DNA from: Oscillospiraceae bacterium
Lineage (GTDB): Bacteria > Bacillota > Clostridia > Oscillospirales > UBA929
Direction: 5' to 3'
Assembly: GCA_009782475.1 (NCBI GenBank)
Contig: WRIZ01000023.1
Location: forward strand, 1 to 39,520
Length of the DNA: 39,520 bases
Part shown: positions 38,058 to 39,520 of the stretch, one piece after another
Position numbering within the stretch: position 1 is the stretch's first letter
Layout of the letters: each line of letters starts with the position of its first letter
Program-made: the position numbers and the translations under genes
The notes under the pieces: model-generated
What the model was told of the DNA's origin: nothing
Databases searched by the model: none
The model's input: the letters and a program-made list of their open reading frames with translations, nothing else

Positions 38058-39520
38058 CTATGCCCCTCCTCTCGACGTGAGCTGATTGATAAGCAAATGT
38101 TCGTCTATGCCGTCTATAGCGTCATCTTTGAGCTTGTCCATGTTGTCTAGGAAGCCGCTCATATCGTCCAGCTCACCCGGAGGGGGGAATGACGGCACTG
38201 GCGGTTCTGTTGGCTCCGGCGGCTCTATTGGCGGATCAGGCGGTTCAGGAATGATTGTTGGCGGGAGAGCTTCATACCATAATTGCTCATATTCCGACCA
38301 TCTTACAGCCTCCGGCTTACTTCCCCATGACGAATCGGCGAATGATGCACCGCTCAACATTGCTCCGCTGAATATAACAGGCTCTTTCATTTGAGTATGT
38401 AAGTAACCTCTGTCTATCGCTATTCTTAGTTTCCCCTCCGGGTTGAACTCATACGCCATATATGCCGTTAGCTTGTCCCCTTCGATTTTTATGACTATAT
38501 CTGACCGTTGCAACCGTAGTACATAATAGGGTCTGCTTTCTCCGTTTTCATATCCTCCATTATCCACAATCGTTAATGTTGGCTTGCCTAGCACTAAGTA
38601 CGTTTCACCCATTTTCGTTATATAGTAATTCGGATATAAATTTCCGTACTGCTCTATTAGTGTTTTTTCGAGGTTATGCTCATAATCATGCCCCTGACTG
38701 TTAAGCAAATAAAACTCGTTCTTTTGGTTTCCAGTCTTCTCCATATCGTCTATGTATTCACTTATCCAGTAGTCATAGTTTTTCCTTGTATCACCTTGTG
38801 TGTTTTCTCCTCTTATTGTATATGGCGTTTTATTTATATAATATTCCCCTGCGTTTCCAGTTACCAATATGTCTTTGTTGCTATATATTATTTCTTCTTC
38901 CCATAATAATATACTATTTATTTGCCCGGTATATTTTCTTTCCCATTGGAACTCGTTATTTATTGTATATTTAGTTAAATTTGTATTAAATGCTGTTATT
39001 ATCTTTATATCGGTTCTCCATTCTCCATTTACATAGTCAGCCCAGTTTCTATAATGCAAATCTATACTTTCGTATTGGCTTGTGTTAAAATCTTTTCTTT
39101 CTATTTCGCCTGTATTCTTATTCCGTGTTATTATTCGTAAATAATCCCATTCCGGCTCAGGCATTTTCGGAAAATAGTAAATTGTATTGTTTTCACTGCT
39201 ATATCCACTATAATGATACGACTGTGCATTTTGTCCCTGCGCCTCCGTTACTCCATGCCATCCAGCAGTATATTTAACATTGGCATAGCTATCTGTTATC
39301 GAATGCGTTGTATATATCAGCTTATTGTCACCGCTTATATTGATACTACCTGCGCTATATGATTTATAGGATATTTCGCTTTGCCCGTTTTTCCATTCTT
39401 CTGTATTAAACAGGGTACTTTTGCCCATGTAAATTACTCCATCACTGACGTATAACGGCATATTCCTATCTACTGCTCTTATTAACTTAAACTCATTGCT
39501 TGATTCGTTATAGATAACTA
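38058..39520 (-). CDS. large Pro-rich phage protein, 5' end outside window
   Basis: At least 486 residues; the frame stays open to the window edge, so the Met at 39461 need not be the start. The visible part is polar, Tyr/Asn/Thr-rich and beta-like (about 1-390), followed by a Pro/Glu spacer (PEPPDPPIEPPEPTEPPVP) and a helical acidic end (ELDDMSGFLDNMDKLKDDAI). No C-terminal membrane helix. It is the most AT-rich gene of the window. In place and size it could be the adsorption (pIII-type) protein or its receptor-binding part, with the 162-residue protein as membrane partner; this is inference. Confidence 0.55.
   Translation of the reverse strand, partial: VIYNESSNEFKLIRAVDRNMPLYVSDGVIYMGKSTLFNTEEWKNGQSEISYKSYSAGSINISGDNKLIYTTHSITDSYANVKYTAGWHGVTEAQGQNAQSYHYSGYSSENNTIYYFPKMPEPEWDYLRIITRNKNTGEIERKDFNTSQYESIDLHYRNWADYVNGEWRTDIKIITAFNTNLTKYTINNEFQWERKYTGQINSILLWEEEIIYSNKDILVTGNAGEYYINKTPYTIRGENTQGDTRKNYDYWISEYIDDMEKTGNQKNEFYLLNSQGHDYEHNLEKTLIEQYGNLYPNYYITKMGETYLVLGKPTLTIVDNGGYENGESRPYYVLRLQRSDIVIKIEGDKLTAYMAYEFNPEGKLRIAIDRGYLHTQMKEPVIFSGAMLSGASFADSSWGSKPEAVRWSEYEQLWYEALPPTIIPEPPDPPIEPPEPTEPPVPSFPPPGELDDMSGFLDNMDKLKDDAIDGIDEHLLINQLTSRGGA

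Larger units (their letters stand above)
34530..39520 (-). mobile_element. integrated filamentous-phage (inovirus)-like element, right end outside window
   Basis: All genes from 34617 to the edge are on the - strand, opposite to the core, and fall in base composition toward the right edge (very AT-rich after 38500). The set is that of an inovirus: a Rep_trans rolling-circle initiator, a hairpin-rich non-coding stretch, a Zot-like ATPase, several 39-54-residue single-helix proteins, a signal-peptide/TM protein and a long Pro-rich protein. No integrase or recombinase gene is seen in the visible part and the far end is not in the window, so the attachment sites and the integration mechanism are unknown. 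The left limit (between 34529 and 34617) is an estimate. Confidence 0.75.

Overview
The window looks like chromosome of a spore-forming Clostridia bacterium. A lineage near Oscillospiraceae/Ruminococcaceae is my inference; no rRNA is present to place it. The evidence is gene order (cdaA-cdaR; yicC-remA-gmk-rpoZ-priA-def-fmt-rsmB-rlmN-stp-prkC-rsgA), spore-coat foundation genes (spoVM, sipL, spoIVA), a FabK-type fatty acid operon with a fused AccD-AccA, and GC-rich palindromic intergenic repeats. Core genes run on the + strand, tightly packed, often with 1-11 base overlaps and frequent TTG starts.

Layout. (1) 1-1620: a small toxin-antitoxin patch between GC-rich repeats. It holds a 27-residue holin-like type I toxin with its own promoter and a convergent antisense promoter, a hicAB pair, and a decayed HEPN/MNT pair. 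(2) 1647-16989: housekeeping block covering c-di-AMP synthesis, an RseC-like protein, a DUF5685/J-domain pair, RNA and translation enzymes, replication restart, and PASTA kinase/phosphatase signalling. (3) 17110-22132: a small membrane protein, a 28-residue SpoVM, then two copies of an HTH-regulator cassette. Each copy has the same promoter in front of the regulator and the same 45-bp palindrome/-10 block in front of exported proteins (a membrane protein plus an SLH-domain surface protein; a lipoprotein). (4) 22358-25342: sipL and spoIVA, partners of SpoVM in building the coat basement layer. (5) 25385-26462 (-): a GNAT acetyltransferase and a Uma2-family protein. (6) 26557-34251: fabH-fabK-fabG-fabF-accB-fabZ-accC-accDA, without fabD or acpP. 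(7) 34261-34529: a tRNA-Met/tRNA-Glu operon with promoter and terminator. (8) About 34530 to the right edge: an integrated filamentous-phage-like (inovirus) element on the - strand, cut by the window. It has a Rep_trans-type initiator, a hairpin-rich non-coding region, a Zot-like morphogenesis ATPase, three or four tiny single-helix proteins (coat candidates), a signal-peptide/TM virion protein and a long Pro-rich protein.

The most novel-looking items are the duplicated HTH/surface-protein cassette, in which the two exported proteins share a C-terminal domain; the inovirus-like element in a Gram-positive-type genome; and the compact type I toxin locus with a consensus sense promoter and a consensus antisense promoter. 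SpoVM, sipL and spoIVA lie within 8 kb of each other, split by the HTH cassettes, which suggests the cassettes were inserted into a sporulation neighbourhood.
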